In this document: positions 18,275 to 25,958 of the stretch, piece after piece
Numbering within the stretch: the stretch's first letter is position 1
How the letters are laid out: each line of letters starts with the position of its first letter
Origin: Deinococcales bacterium
GTDB taxonomy: Bacteria; Deinococcota; Deinococci; Deinococcales; JAAFIG01
Direction of reading: 5' to 3'
Assembly: GCA_025359505.1 (NCBI GenBank)
Contig: JANYHH010000046.1
Coordinates: 1 to 53,528, forward strand
DNA: 53,528 bases
Notes under the pieces: model-generated
What the model was told of the DNA's origin: nothing
The model's input: only the letters and a program-made list of their open reading frames with translations
Database searches by the model: none
Made by a program: the position numbers and the translations under genes

Positions 18275-18375
18275 GTTGCACGGGCGATCACGAGGATCGC
18301 CCCTACAGCATCACGGCAAATGCCTGTTCAACACGGATTTTCGTAGGGGCGAGGTTCGCCTCGCCCCCTCGCCCA
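18275..18375. repeat. Pair of dispersed GTAGGGGCG-type palindromic repeats
   Basis: CGTTGCACGGGCGATC/GATCGCCCCTAC lies at 18,275-18,306 and CGTAGGGGCGAGG/CCTCGCCCCC at 18,343-18,375. They lie in the 179-bp gap between the Nudix regulator and NADAR genes. The same family is found beside mltG. Here they could separate two transcripts or stabilise the upstream mRNA end. Confidence 0.7.
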
Positions 18376-18430
18376 CCACTCGAGCCAGTCGCAACCCGCG
18401 CTCTCGAGACCCAGATTTTAGGAGATGACA

Positions 18431-18901
18431 ATGGCAATTTACTTTTACGGCACGAAAGAACCCGTTTACGGCTGCTTCAGCAACTTCTCCGCGCACCCGT
18501 TCACCTTAGACAATCAAACGTGGCGCACGAGTGAGCATTACTTCCAAGCGATGAAGTTCTACCCGCACTGGGATCACATTGCCGCGCTGCGCCAAATGCC
18601 CAGCCCAATGCAGGTCGCCAAAGCCGGACGCTCGAGGGCGCGACCACTGCGCGAGGATTGGGAAGCCGTCAAAGACGACGTGATGCGAGCCGCATTGCAC
18701 GCGAAGTTCACGCAGCACCTCGAGATTCGACAGATATTGCTGGGGACAGGCGACGAGGAAATCGTCGAAAACACCACCAAAGACCATTACTGGGGCATCG
18801 GCTCGAGCGGCACGGGGCTGAATATGTTGGGGAAGTTGCTGGTGGAATTGCGCGAGCAACTGCGGGCTGAACTCGAGGGAGGGAAAAAAGGTGAGCCATG
18901 A
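18431..18901 (+). CDS. NADAR family ADP-ribosyl-guanine glycosidase (YbiA-like)
   Basis: The 156-residue protein belongs to the NADAR (DUF1768/YbiA) family, N-glycosidases acting on ADP-ribose-type substrates; some members remove ADP-ribose from guanine bases. The opening AIYFYGTKEPVYGCFSNFSA, then TSEHYFQAMKF, and DHYWGIGSSGTGLNMLGKLL near the end are family hallmarks. The ATG at 18,431 is six bases after AGGAG; an in-frame ATG at 18,425 is too close to it. Its stop overlaps the next gene (ATGA), suggesting fixed stoichiometry with the ADP-ribosyltransferase-like product. Confidence 0.9.
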   Translation: MAIYFYGTKEPVYGCFSNFSAHPFTLDNQTWRTSEHYFQAMKFYPHWDHIAALRQMPSPMQVAKAGRSRARPLREDWEAVKDDVMRAALHAKFTQHLEIRQILLGTGDEEIVENTTKDHYWGIGSSGTGLNMLGKLLVELREQLRAELEGGKKGEP

Positions 18902-19293
18902 TTCTGTACAGACCAACGGGTTGGCAAGAGTTGAAGCTAATTGCTGATTCGGGCTGGCGATCATTCCCGCCAAGGTTGCCCGACCGACCGATTTTTTACC
19001 CCGTGCTGAATTTTGAATACGCTCGTCAAATCGCCGAGGGTTGGAATACTCGTTACAACAATCCGCCGTGCGGTTTTGTGACTCGCTTTGAGGCTGAAGA
19101 CAGATACGCCAGCCGTTTCAAGACTCAAACCGTTGGCACTCGAGAGCATCAGGAACTCTGGGTTCCGGCCGAGCAGCTCGAAGAATTCAATGCCAACATC
19201 GTCGGACGAATCACGCTCGAGGCGAGCTTCTACGGCTCGAGTTTGAGCAGTGAACTGAACACCAAAATCGACGCTTTACTGGATAAACAATAA
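18898..19293 (+). CDS. Small ADP-ribosyltransferase-like protein next to NADAR
   Basis: This 131-residue protein has no firm family assignment here. I recall similar small proteins being annotated 'ADP-ribosylation/crystallin J1'. The pattern is like a compact R/H-Y-E ADP-ribosyltransferase: LYRPTG (R5), then FYPVLNFEYARQIAEGW (Y34 or Y41, with the helix after the second ART motif), then HQELWVPAEQLEEFN (E86). No signal peptide or membrane span is present. Its start overlaps the NADAR stop and PARG follows 10 bp later. Writer next to two erasers is the attractive reading. An ADP-ribose-binding or glycohydrolase role is the alternative. Confidence 0.6.
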   Translation: MILYRPTGWQELKLIADSGWRSFPPRLPDRPIFYPVLNFEYARQIAEGWNTRYNNPPCGFVTRFEAEDRYASRFKTQTVGTREHQELWVPAEQLEEFNANIVGRITLEASFYGSSLSSELNTKIDALLDKQ

Positions 19294-19303
19294 AGGAAAT
19301 CAT

Positions 19304-20149
19304 ATGAGCCGTAACCGAAACGCTGACATTGCCGCCGACACCTTGAAGCGCCTCGAGACGGGTGCGTACACCGCGCCCTCTGGCGTGCAGCGCGATCTAT
19401 CAACCCAGCTCGAGGCGGCGAAATCTGGCACGGTCTTTTACGAACCGCACATGCTCGAGTCACTGCGATTCGAGTCTCGAGGGTTTGAGACGCTGCTCGA
19501 GGTCACATCCGAATCCACGCTCGAGGCAGCGCGGCGCGTCACAGCGGACGGCTCGCGGGTCGCGCTGCTGAACTTCGCCAGCGCCAAGAATCCCGGCGGT
19601 GGCTTCTTGGGCGGGGCGCAGGCGCAGGAGGAGAGCTTGGCTCGCTCGAGCGGCTTGTACCCGTGTCTGCTGACCGCACCGGGCTTCTACAGCTTTCACC
19701 GCTCGCAGCGCGATTTGCGCTACTCACACCGCATGATTTACTCGCCGGACGTGCCGTTCTTCAAAGACGACGATGGCGCGACGCTCGAGACGCCGTACCT
19801 CGCCAGCGTTATCACGAGCGCCGCTCCGAATTACGGCGCGATGGGGCAAACCCAAATGCACGATTTACCGAGCGTATCAGCCGTGCTGCTCGAGCGGGCG
19901 GGTCTGGTGCTGCGCCTCGCCGCCCATCACGGTCACACGAAGCTGATTCTCGGCGCGTGGGGCTGCGGGGTCTTCAGGAACCCGCCCCACCTCGTCGCCT
20001 CGAGTTTCAGGCAACTGCTGCACACTGGCAGCGCGTTTGCGGGCGTTTTTGAGCAGGTGACTTTTGCGGTCTACGACCGTTCCAAGGACGGCGCGACGCT
20101 CGAGGCGTTCCGAGCGGCGTTCTCGGATGCGATCTCGAGGGGGCGTTGA
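19304..20149 (+). CDS. Microbial-type poly(ADP-ribose) glycohydrolase (TIGR02452-like)
   Basis: The 281-residue protein has the bacterial PARG macrodomain. The signature loop appears as NPGGGFLGGAQAQEESLARSS, with GGG at 98-100 and QEE at 108-110; the second Glu is the expected catalytic acid. Downstream LILGAWGCGVFRNPP is the second ADP-ribose-contacting loop. Members release ADP-ribose from protein or DNA adducts. AAAGGAA precedes the ATG. Its stop shares a base with the next start (TGATG). Confidence 0.9.
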   Translation: MSRNRNADIAADTLKRLETGAYTAPSGVQRDLSTQLEAAKSGTVFYEPHMLESLRFESRGFETLLEVTSESTLEAARRVTADGSRVALLNFASAKNPGGGFLGGAQAQEESLARSSGLYPCLLTAPGFYSFHRSQRDLRYSHRMIYSPDVPFFKDDDGATLETPYLASVITSAAPNYGAMGQTQMHDLPSVSAVLLERAGLVLRLAAHHGHTKLILGAWGCGVFRNPPHLVASSFRQLLHTGSAFAGVFEQVTFAVYDRSKDGATLEAFRAAFSDAISRGR

Positions 20150-20595
20150 TGCGCTTAGTTGAGTGTCCGGCTGAGGCTGCGCCGCTGCCCGCTGAGCATT
20201 CGGTGTTCTTGGCGGGCGGAATCTCAAACTGCCCGAACTGGCAAGCCCAGCTCCTCGAGAAATTGCGTGACACAGACTGGCTGGTGTTCAATCCGCGCCG
20301 CGAGGATTTTGACTTGAACGATCCTCAGATGGCAGAGGCGCAGATCGAATGGGAGTACCGATATTTGGCACTGGCGGGCGCGATTGCGTTCTGGTTCCCG
20401 CCGCAGACGCTCTGCCCGATCACTTTGTACGAGCTGGGTAAGTGGAGCATGACGGATAAGCCACTGCTGATCGGCGTTGACCCAGCTTACGCCCGTCGTT
20501 TCGATGTCATCACCCAAACCCGCTTGGCGCGTCCGGACGTGACGGTCACGGATTCACTCGAGGGTCTGGCGGCGCAATTAAAAGGAGTGTTATGA
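20149..20595 (+). CDS. Nucleoside 2-deoxyribosyltransferase-like protein
   Basis: The 148-residue protein has the Rossmann-like nucleoside 2-deoxyribosyltransferase fold. HSVFLAGGISNCPNWQ forms the first strand-loop. IEWEYRYLALAGAIAFWFPPQ carries a conserved aromatic/acidic region, and TLYELGKW supplies the catalytic-type Glu. Related enzymes exchange or hydrolyse N-glycosidic bonds of (deoxy)nucleosides or nucleotides. In this operon it may process nicotinamide- or base-ribosides from NAD breakdown. The start is ATG 20,149 (TGATG coupling). Confidence 0.75.
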   Translation: MRLVECPAEAAPLPAEHSVFLAGGISNCPNWQAQLLEKLRDTDWLVFNPRREDFDLNDPQMAEAQIEWEYRYLALAGAIAFWFPPQTLCPITLYELGKWSMTDKPLLIGVDPAYARRFDVITQTRLARPDVTVTDSLEGLAAQLKGVL

Positions 20596-21185
20596 ATATT
20601 TTGGGTCTTTTGTTACCGCTGTGGGTGCTGGACTGGTCTGGATCGCTGTGCGTCGTCGTGTCGCTGATTTACCTCTTCCAGAAGCGCTTGGCGTACTGGC
20701 ACTGGTCGAACGCCAGCTTGCTGCCGTATTTTTTACTGTTTATCAGTGGCGCTCAGTGGATGCTGGCAGGTTTGCAGGTTAGTTACTTGATCTTCGGGAT
20801 TCACGGGCTGTACCTGTGGTGGCTAGAAAGCAAACGCGACGCGGGGTTGATTCGCTTCAATGAAGCCGCGTGGTACGCGGTGACGTGGGTGGCGAGCATT
20901 GCCATTTTTTTGGTGACGGTAATCGTCACAGACTTTAAAGAGTCTTGGAATTGGGTGCAGTTTGGCGCGGTCAGTCTGGCACTGATCGCCAATTTTGCGA
21001 CGACCCGCAAATGGGCGTGGAGTTGGGGCGTGTGGATCGCGGTCAACGCGGTGCAAGCGGTCTACTTCGTGCATCTCGAGTTGTGGGCGCAGTTTGGGTT
21101 GCAATTCATCTTGGCAGGCATGAGCGTGTACGGCTGGTTGGAGTGGCGCAAAGATGAAGCTCGAGTCGCGCCCGTGACTGCCTGA
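20592..21185 (+). CDS. pnuC: Nicotinamide riboside transporter PnuC
   Basis: The 197-residue integral membrane protein has about seven hydrophobic segments and fits PnuC, the facilitator for nicotinamide riboside. Family text includes YWHWSNASLLPY, FGIHGLYLWWLESKR and, near the end, QFILAGMSVYGWLEWRK. Uptake is driven by phosphorylation inside the cell, which the neighbouring NadR kinase domain would supply. It overlaps both neighbours (ATGA upstream, TGATG downstream). Confidence 0.9.
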   Translation: MNILGLLLPLWVLDWSGSLCVVVSLIYLFQKRLAYWHWSNASLLPYFLLFISGAQWMLAGLQVSYLIFGIHGLYLWWLESKRDAGLIRFNEAAWYAVTWVASIAIFLVTVIVTDFKESWNWVQFGAVSLALIANFATTRKWAWSWGVWIAVNAVQAVYFVHLELWAQFGLQFILAGMSVYGWLEWRKDEARVAPVTA

Positions 21186-22144
21186 TGCGCGGGTTGGTCG
21201 TTGGGAAATTCGCGCCGCTGCATAAAGGGCATCAGTTTTTGCTCGAGACGGCGCTCAACGAATGCGAAGCGGTGACGGTATTGGTCTACAGCCAGCCAGA
21301 CTTTCCAGCGATGCCCAGCGAGGTCAGGGCGAGCTGGCTGCGGATACGGTATCCAAGGCTCGAGGTCTTCGTGCCCGAGAACCCGCCGCCGAACGACGCG
21401 TCTGACCTCGAGCAACGCGAGTTTGTCAAAGGCTGGCTGCTGGCTCGAGGGATCGCAGTGGATGCGGTCTTCACGTCCGAGACCTACGGCGAGGGTTTCG
21501 CGGCGCATCTCGGCGTGACCCACCGATTGGTCGACCTCGAGCGAGGACGCTTCTCCGTGTCGGGCACGCAGATCAGGGCGGACGTTCACGGACTGCGCGA
21601 TCAACTCGAGCCGCTCGTTTACTCGCATTTCGTGCAAAAGGTCGTGTTTCTGGGCGCGGAGAGCACCGGCAAAAGCACGCTGACGCAACGCATGGCGCTC
21701 GAGTACGACACGGCGTTTGTGCCAGAGGTCGGGCGCGAGGTCTGGGAGCAGAAAGCGGGGCAACTCGAGCTGAGCGATTACGTCGAGATCGCCCATCGTC
21801 ACCGCGCTCTCGAGGATGCGGCGCTGCTCGAGTCAAAGCGCTTTCTATTCGTGGACACGAACGCGATCACGACAATGTTTCTGGGCTACGCCTACGAAGG
21901 CGACGGGTTGCCGGAACTGACCCAGCTCGCTCGAGCGGCTGAAACGCGCTACCAGCACGTTTTTTTGTGCGACACGGATTTTGCCTTCGTGCAAGACGGT
22001 TGGCGCGACAATGCGTTCTGGCGCGAACGCGCTCAGGGACTGATCAAGTACGACCTCGCGGTGCGCGGCGTAGCGTACACGCTTGTCAGTGGCGACCTCG
22101 AGACCCGCGTGATGCAGGTCAAAGCCGCACTCGCGGCACACTGA
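21185..22144 (+). CDS. nadR: Bifunctional NadR: NMN adenylyltransferase / ribosylnicotinamide kinase
   Basis: The 319-residue protein has an N-terminal nucleotidyltransferase (1-150) with GKFAPLHKGH (H13 and H16) and SVSGTQIRAD near 125-133. The C-terminal P-loop kinase starts at GAESTGKST (157-165). It should convert nicotinamide riboside to NMN and NMN to NAD+. The N-terminal HTH of enterobacterial NadR is absent, so regulation probably rests with the Nudix-wHTH protein. It is the last gene of the run beginning at NADAR. Confidence 0.92.
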   Translation: MRGLVVGKFAPLHKGHQFLLETALNECEAVTVLVYSQPDFPAMPSEVRASWLRIRYPRLEVFVPENPPPNDASDLEQREFVKGWLLARGIAVDAVFTSETYGEGFAAHLGVTHRLVDLERGRFSVSGTQIRADVHGLRDQLEPLVYSHFVQKVVFLGAESTGKSTLTQRMALEYDTAFVPEVGREVWEQKAGQLELSDYVEIAHRHRALEDAALLESKRFLFVDTNAITTMFLGYAYEGDGLPELTQLARAAETRYQHVFLCDTDFAFVQDGWRDNAFWRERAQGLIKYDLAVRGVAYTLVSGDLETRVMQVKAALAAH

Positions 22145-22194
22145 AATCACGCAATCTTCATCTGCGCTTCAGCTTCACCCAGCAGATTGAGCGC

Positions 22195-23037
22195 ATGAGA
22201 TCACTATTGATTGCCCCTGCGCTGCTGTCCGTCGCCCTCGCTACCCCAGTGATGATGGGCAATTTTACGGTCGACAGCGGCAAAAGCGTGCAGTCCACCG
22301 AAGTTGGCAACGTCAGAGCTGGCATGCTGGCACTGAGCTGCGTCACCAATCGGCTCGAGGTCAGTTTTAAGCCTCAGATCAAATTGCCTGCGGCAGCCAC
22401 ACAAACCGTCACGTATCGCTTCGATGATTCGGCCGTGGTCAGTGAGCGCTGGAATCTCGGGCCGTTCCAGAGCACGTTGTTTTTGCCCAACAACCTGACC
22501 AGACGCTTCTTGACGCTCGGGGCGGACGCGGATTCGTTGACCGTGCGCGTCACCGATGCGGGCAACAGCGCCCGCCAATTTAACTTTAGCGTCGCCAGTT
22601 TCCGCGATGCGATCCAGACCCTGCCATGCAGCGCCGCTTACGGTTTCACGCCAACGCCAGTCGGTGTCCCCTCGAGCCGCGTGACCAAGGCGGGCGCGGT
22701 GATAGATGTCAACATGGCGTTTATTTCGCCGACCGAGTTCGTCAAAGCCTTCGGCGGCACGTTCCAGCCTGAAGGTGCGGCGCTGGCGTGGGAGTACAAC
22801 GGCATCAAACTGCTGTTGCAAAAGGGCAGCACCACCGTGCAAAGCGTTTACGACAACCGCAGCATCACACTGCTTCGCCCCGCGACAGAGGTCAGCAGCC
22901 GCACGGCCGTCCCAGCCAGCCTCGTCAGCGCGTTCTCGTGCAAGGTCGTTGGTGTGACCAAGCCCTCGGATACGACGGTCAAGATCGGTTGCGGCGCGGG
23001 GCAGACCTACGAGGAGCAAGACTTACCGCGCTACTGA
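22195..23037 (+). CDS. Secreted protein with a possible stalk (copper amine oxidase N-like) domain
   Basis: The 280-residue protein has a signal peptide (MRSLLIAPALLSVALATPV). Its middle (about 30-150) is rich in beta-strand-type text and Cys (C43, C142 region). The C-terminal part includes VDVNMAFISPTEFVKAFGG-like text followed by AWEYNGIKLLLQKGS, resembling the repeat of stalk/copper amine oxidase N domains used in envelope proteins. Start ATG 22,195 is chosen because the signal peptide begins there. A strong terminator follows the stop. Function unknown. Confidence 0.65.
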   Translation: MRSLLIAPALLSVALATPVMMGNFTVDSGKSVQSTEVGNVRAGMLALSCVTNRLEVSFKPQIKLPAAATQTVTYRFDDSAVVSERWNLGPFQSTLFLPNNLTRRFLTLGADADSLTVRVTDAGNSARQFNFSVASFRDAIQTLPCSAAYGFTPTPVGVPSSRVTKAGAVIDVNMAFISPTEFVKAFGGTFQPEGAALAWEYNGIKLLLQKGSTTVQSVYDNRSITLLRPATEVSSRTAVPASLVSAFSCKVVGVTKPSDTTVKIGCGAGQTYEEQDLPRY

Positions 23038-23060
23038 GCGTCCATGAGCCTCTGCAATTT

Positions 23061-23094
23061 TGACACCTCGAGTCTCGGCTCGAGGTGTCATTTT
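23061..23094 (+). terminator. Rho-independent terminator built from two CTCGAG copies
   Basis: TGACACCTCGAG and CTCGAGGTGTCA form a perfect 12-bp stem around a 6-base loop, followed by TTTT. It lies 24 bp after the secreted-protein stop and ahead of dhaK1. Confidence 0.9.
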
Positions 23095-23193
23095 AAAGTT
23101 TCTCGAGCCGGATACTTCATGCCACATTGACCGTGCCCTCAGCGTGTTCGACGCCTAAGCTCACTCGAGCGCCTATACTGACCGCTTCAAGCC

Positions 23194-24186
23194 ATGAAAA
23201 GGTTCATCAACGCCTCCGAAGACAGTGTGCTCGAGACGCTGGCTGGTTTCGCGGCCTGCCACGCGGATCTGGTGGCGGTGCGGCTGGCTTCAAAGGTGGC
23301 GACGCGCCGTGAAGCGCTCACGGCAGGCAAGGTCGGGCTGGTGTCCGGCGGCGGCTTCGGTCACGAGCCGACGCATTTTGGTTTCATCGGCGTGGGTGCG
23401 CTGGATGCCGCCTGCGTTGGCACGGTCTTTAGCAGCCCGAGCGTCGCGCAGATTCTCGAGGCGATTCAATCGGCTGATGCGGGAGCTGGTGTGCTGCTGA
23501 TCGTCAAGAACTACGCGGGCGACGTGATGAATTTTAAGGTGGCTGCCCAGGAAACAGCCGTGCCGCTCGAGGTCGTGTTGGTGTCTGACGATTGCTCGAT
23601 CACGCCGCAGCCCGGCGCTCAGGGGCGGCGCGGCATGGGCGCGACGGTGCTGATCCACAAATTAGCCGGGGCGATGGCGCAGTCTGGGGCGAGCTTAACA
23701 GAAGTGGCTCGAGTGGCCCGCAAGGTCAGCGCCTGCTCGCGCTCGTATGGCGTGGCGCTTGAATCATGCGTGACGCCGAACACGGGCAAGCGAATCTTCG
23801 ACGTGGCGAGTGATGAGATCGAGGTCGGCGTCGGCATTCACGGCGAGCGCGGCGTGCGGCGCGAGAAGTTCGCGCCCGCCAAGGACTTGGTGGCGCTGAT
23901 GCTCGAGCCGATTCTGATGGAGCTGAACCTGCAACCCGGAGCTAGCGTGCTCGTGCTGGTCAACGGGCTGGGCGCGACGCCGCTGGCGGAACTCTACCTC
24001 GTGTTCAACGAAGTGAAGATTATTCTCGAGGCTCGCGGGGTGGGCATTGCGCGATCATTGGTCGGGTCGTTTCTGACCAGTCTGGACATGGCGGGAACCT
24101 CGATCACCGTGCTGAGCATGGACGAGGAATTGCTGCGGCTGTGGGACGCTCCCGTATGCACGCCCGTATTACGATGGGGAATGTGA
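23194..24186 (+). CDS. dhaK: Dihydroxyacetone kinase DhaK-type subunit, copy 1
   Basis: The 330-residue protein is the substrate-binding subunit of a dihydroxyacetone-type kinase. Expected residues are present: H57 in GHEP, K105 and D110 in KNYAGDVMNF, and H216 in GVGIHGE, which binds the ketose covalently. The binding loop reads SGGGFGHEPTHFGF, whereas copy 2 has the canonical SGGGSGHEP, so the pocket is altered (F55, F62). No DhaM/PTS component is present, implying an ATP-dependent DhaK+DhaL pair. A TATACT box lies 15 bases upstream of the ATG; a -35 is not clear. Confidence 0.88.
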   Translation: MKRFINASEDSVLETLAGFAACHADLVAVRLASKVATRREALTAGKVGLVSGGGFGHEPTHFGFIGVGALDAACVGTVFSSPSVAQILEAIQSADAGAGVLLIVKNYAGDVMNFKVAAQETAVPLEVVLVSDDCSITPQPGAQGRRGMGATVLIHKLAGAMAQSGASLTEVARVARKVSACSRSYGVALESCVTPNTGKRIFDVASDEIEVGVGIHGERGVRREKFAPAKDLVALMLEPILMELNLQPGASVLVLVNGLGATPLAELYLVFNEVKIILEARGVGIARSLVGSFLTSLDMAGTSITVLSMDEELLRLWDAPVCTPVLRWGM

Positions 24187-24188
24187 CG

Positions 24189-24830
24189 ATGCAAACCCTC
24201 GAAGCAAGCCACCTGCGCCGCTGGATGATGCTCTGCGCGGCCGCGATGACCCAGCAACACGAGTACCTGACGCAGTTGGACGCGGCGATTGGTGACGCCG
24301 ATCACGGCACGAACATGATGCGCGGCTTCTCGAGCATCGAAAGCCGTTTGGAGGGTTTGCCCGCCACAGCCCGACCGAGCGAGGTGCTGCTGATGGCTGG
24401 CACGGCGCTGATGGGCAGCGTCGGTGGCGCGAGCGGCCCGCTGTGGGGCGTGGCATTGCGGCGGGCGGGCAAGGTTCTGGAAGGTCTCGAGCAAGTTTCT
24501 CTCGAGGCGTTTGCCGGAGCGCTCAAACTGGGATTGGAAGCCGTGACGGAACTCGGCGCGGCGGAACTCGGTGAGAAAACCATGGTCGACGCGCTGGAAC
24601 CAGCGGTGCGGGCGCTCTTGGAGGCGGCCGCTCGAGGGGATGATTTGGCTGAGGCCTTCGCAGCGGCGCATCAGGCGGCTGAGGCTGGCGCTCGCAATAC
24701 CGCGCCGATGGTGGCCCGCAAGGGCAGGGCGTCTTACCTCGGAGACCGCGCGATTGGGCATCAGGATCCGGGCGCGGTCAGCACGGTCTTTATCTTCGCC
24801 GCCTTCGAGAGAGCTTGGCTAGAGGCGTGA
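24189..24830 (+). CDS. dhaL: Dihydroxyacetone kinase DhaL-type subunit, copy 1
   Basis: The 213-residue all-helical subunit binds ADP/ATP and Mg2+. The metal motif IGDADHGTNMMRG (three Asp/His ligands, about 35-47) is canonical. SVGGASGPLWG lies near residue 80 and GEKTMVDAL near 130, both family signatures. It starts just after dhaK1 (ATG 24,189) and its stop overlaps the iclR start as GTGA, so all three are co-transcribed. Confidence 0.9.
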   Translation: MQTLEASHLRRWMMLCAAAMTQQHEYLTQLDAAIGDADHGTNMMRGFSSIESRLEGLPATARPSEVLLMAGTALMGSVGGASGPLWGVALRRAGKVLEGLEQVSLEAFAGALKLGLEAVTELGAAELGEKTMVDALEPAVRALLEAAARGDDLAEAFAAAHQAAEAGARNTAPMVARKGRASYLGDRAIGHQDPGAVSTVFIFAAFERAWLEA

Positions 24831-25570
24831 GCATCCAATCGGTGCAGCGGGCTGTGGCTATCTTGCGTTGCCTGTCGGGATCGCGGCGCTTGGGCGTCTC
24901 GGAGTTGTCTGAGCAACTCGAGCTGGCGAAAGGAACGATTCACGGGTTGTTAAGCACGCTGCGCGACGAGGGTTTCGTGGAGCAGGACGCGGACACCGGC
25001 AAGTATCAACTCGGTCACGCGCTGCTCGAGCTTGGCACGAGTTACTTGGATGTCAACGAACTGCGCCAGCGGGCGCTGGCCCGCGCCGATTGGCTGGCGC
25101 AAAAAAGCCAGTGCAGTGTGCGCGTGGCCGTGTTGCGTGGCGGCAACGCGTTGATTATCCACCACGTCTTTCGCCCGGACAACAGCCTACAAATCTTAGA
25201 GGTCGGCTCCAACCTGCCGCTGCATGCCACGGCGCTCGGTAAGGCGCTGGTGGCGCAGGCTGGCTTAGAGCCTCGAGTTTGGCCGCGCTTGACGAAAAAC
25301 ACGCAGACTGATAACGCGAAGCTCGAGGCAGAATTGCAATTGACACGCGAGCAAGGCTGGGCTTTGGAAGCCGAGGAAGCCGTGCTGACCGAAGCCGGCG
25401 TGGCCGCGCCGATTTTTGACCGCAAGCAGGAAGTGATCGGCAGCATCGGGATTTCCGGGGCGGTCAGGGAACTGCTGATCGACGACGCCCCCAAAGCCGA
25501 GCTGGTGCAACTCGTGCTCGAGGCGGCGCGGCACATCTCGAGGGAGTTGGGTGCGCGACTTCTGGGGTAG
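24827..25570 (+). CDS. IclR-family transcriptional regulator
   Basis: The 247-residue protein has an N-terminal winged helix (LGVSELSEQLELAKGTIHGLLSTLRDEGFV, about 25-55) and a C-terminal ligand domain (about 75-245) typical of IclR. GTG 24,827 overlaps the dhaL1 stop; a TTG start at 24,815 is possible. The likely target is the transporter promoter at 25,734, which carries a TTCGA-N5-TCGAA palindrome. The inducer may be the ketose handled by the kinases. CTCGAG is frequent in and around the gene. Confidence 0.88.
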   Translation: MSIQSVQRAVAILRCLSGSRRLGVSELSEQLELAKGTIHGLLSTLRDEGFVEQDADTGKYQLGHALLELGTSYLDVNELRQRALARADWLAQKSQCSVRVAVLRGGNALIIHHVFRPDNSLQILEVGSNLPLHATALGKALVAQAGLEPRVWPRLTKNTQTDNAKLEAELQLTREQGWALEAEEAVLTEAGVAAPIFDRKQEVIGSIGISGAVRELLIDDAPKAELVQLVLEAARHISRELGARLLG

Positions 25571-25733
25571 CGGTAGCGAAATTCGCTCGAGAACGCAAGA
25601 CTCGGGAGAGTTTGAGTGCAGCGTAGCTCGAGTGCAGTGTTCTAGACCCAGCTCGAGCCAGCCGCGAGACTCTTGAACGACACCGCTTTCAACCTTCACC
25701 CTTTGCCTTTCGCCTTTTGACTCGAGCTGGGTC

Positions 25734-25786
25734 TTGACATCGCCAGAACAATTCAGTATCTTGAAACAGTATTCGACATTATCGAA
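25734..25786 (+). promoter_or_regulatory. Sigma70-type promoter and IclR-like operator
   Basis: TTGACA (25,734-25,739), a 17-base spacer and TATCTT (25,757-25,762) make a near-consensus promoter. Ten bases on, TTCGACATTATCGAA (25,772-25,786) is a 5-5-5 palindrome at the expected transcription start, a position suited to repression. This lies in the 388-bp gap (25,571-25,958) between iclR and the binding-protein gene, otherwise non-coding; the rest is leader sequence and CTCGAG copies. Confidence 0.7.
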
Positions 25787-25958
25787 CACAGACCGACATG
25801 ACCGAGTAGTAAGGGCGGTTTCGCCCACGCTCCGAAGTCTGCTCGAGTCAAGCTGACGCTGATTTCTCATTGCGTCAGACCACGCCCGTGCTGGTTCATC
25901 GTCGTTGTTGGTTCGTAGCCAACAACCTAGACCTCTCTGTTGTCGTTTTAGGAGCAGC

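Noticed and set aside
20592..21185. Riboswitch control of pnuC
   Set aside because: pnuC overlaps the upstream gene with no leader, leaving no room for a riboswitch.
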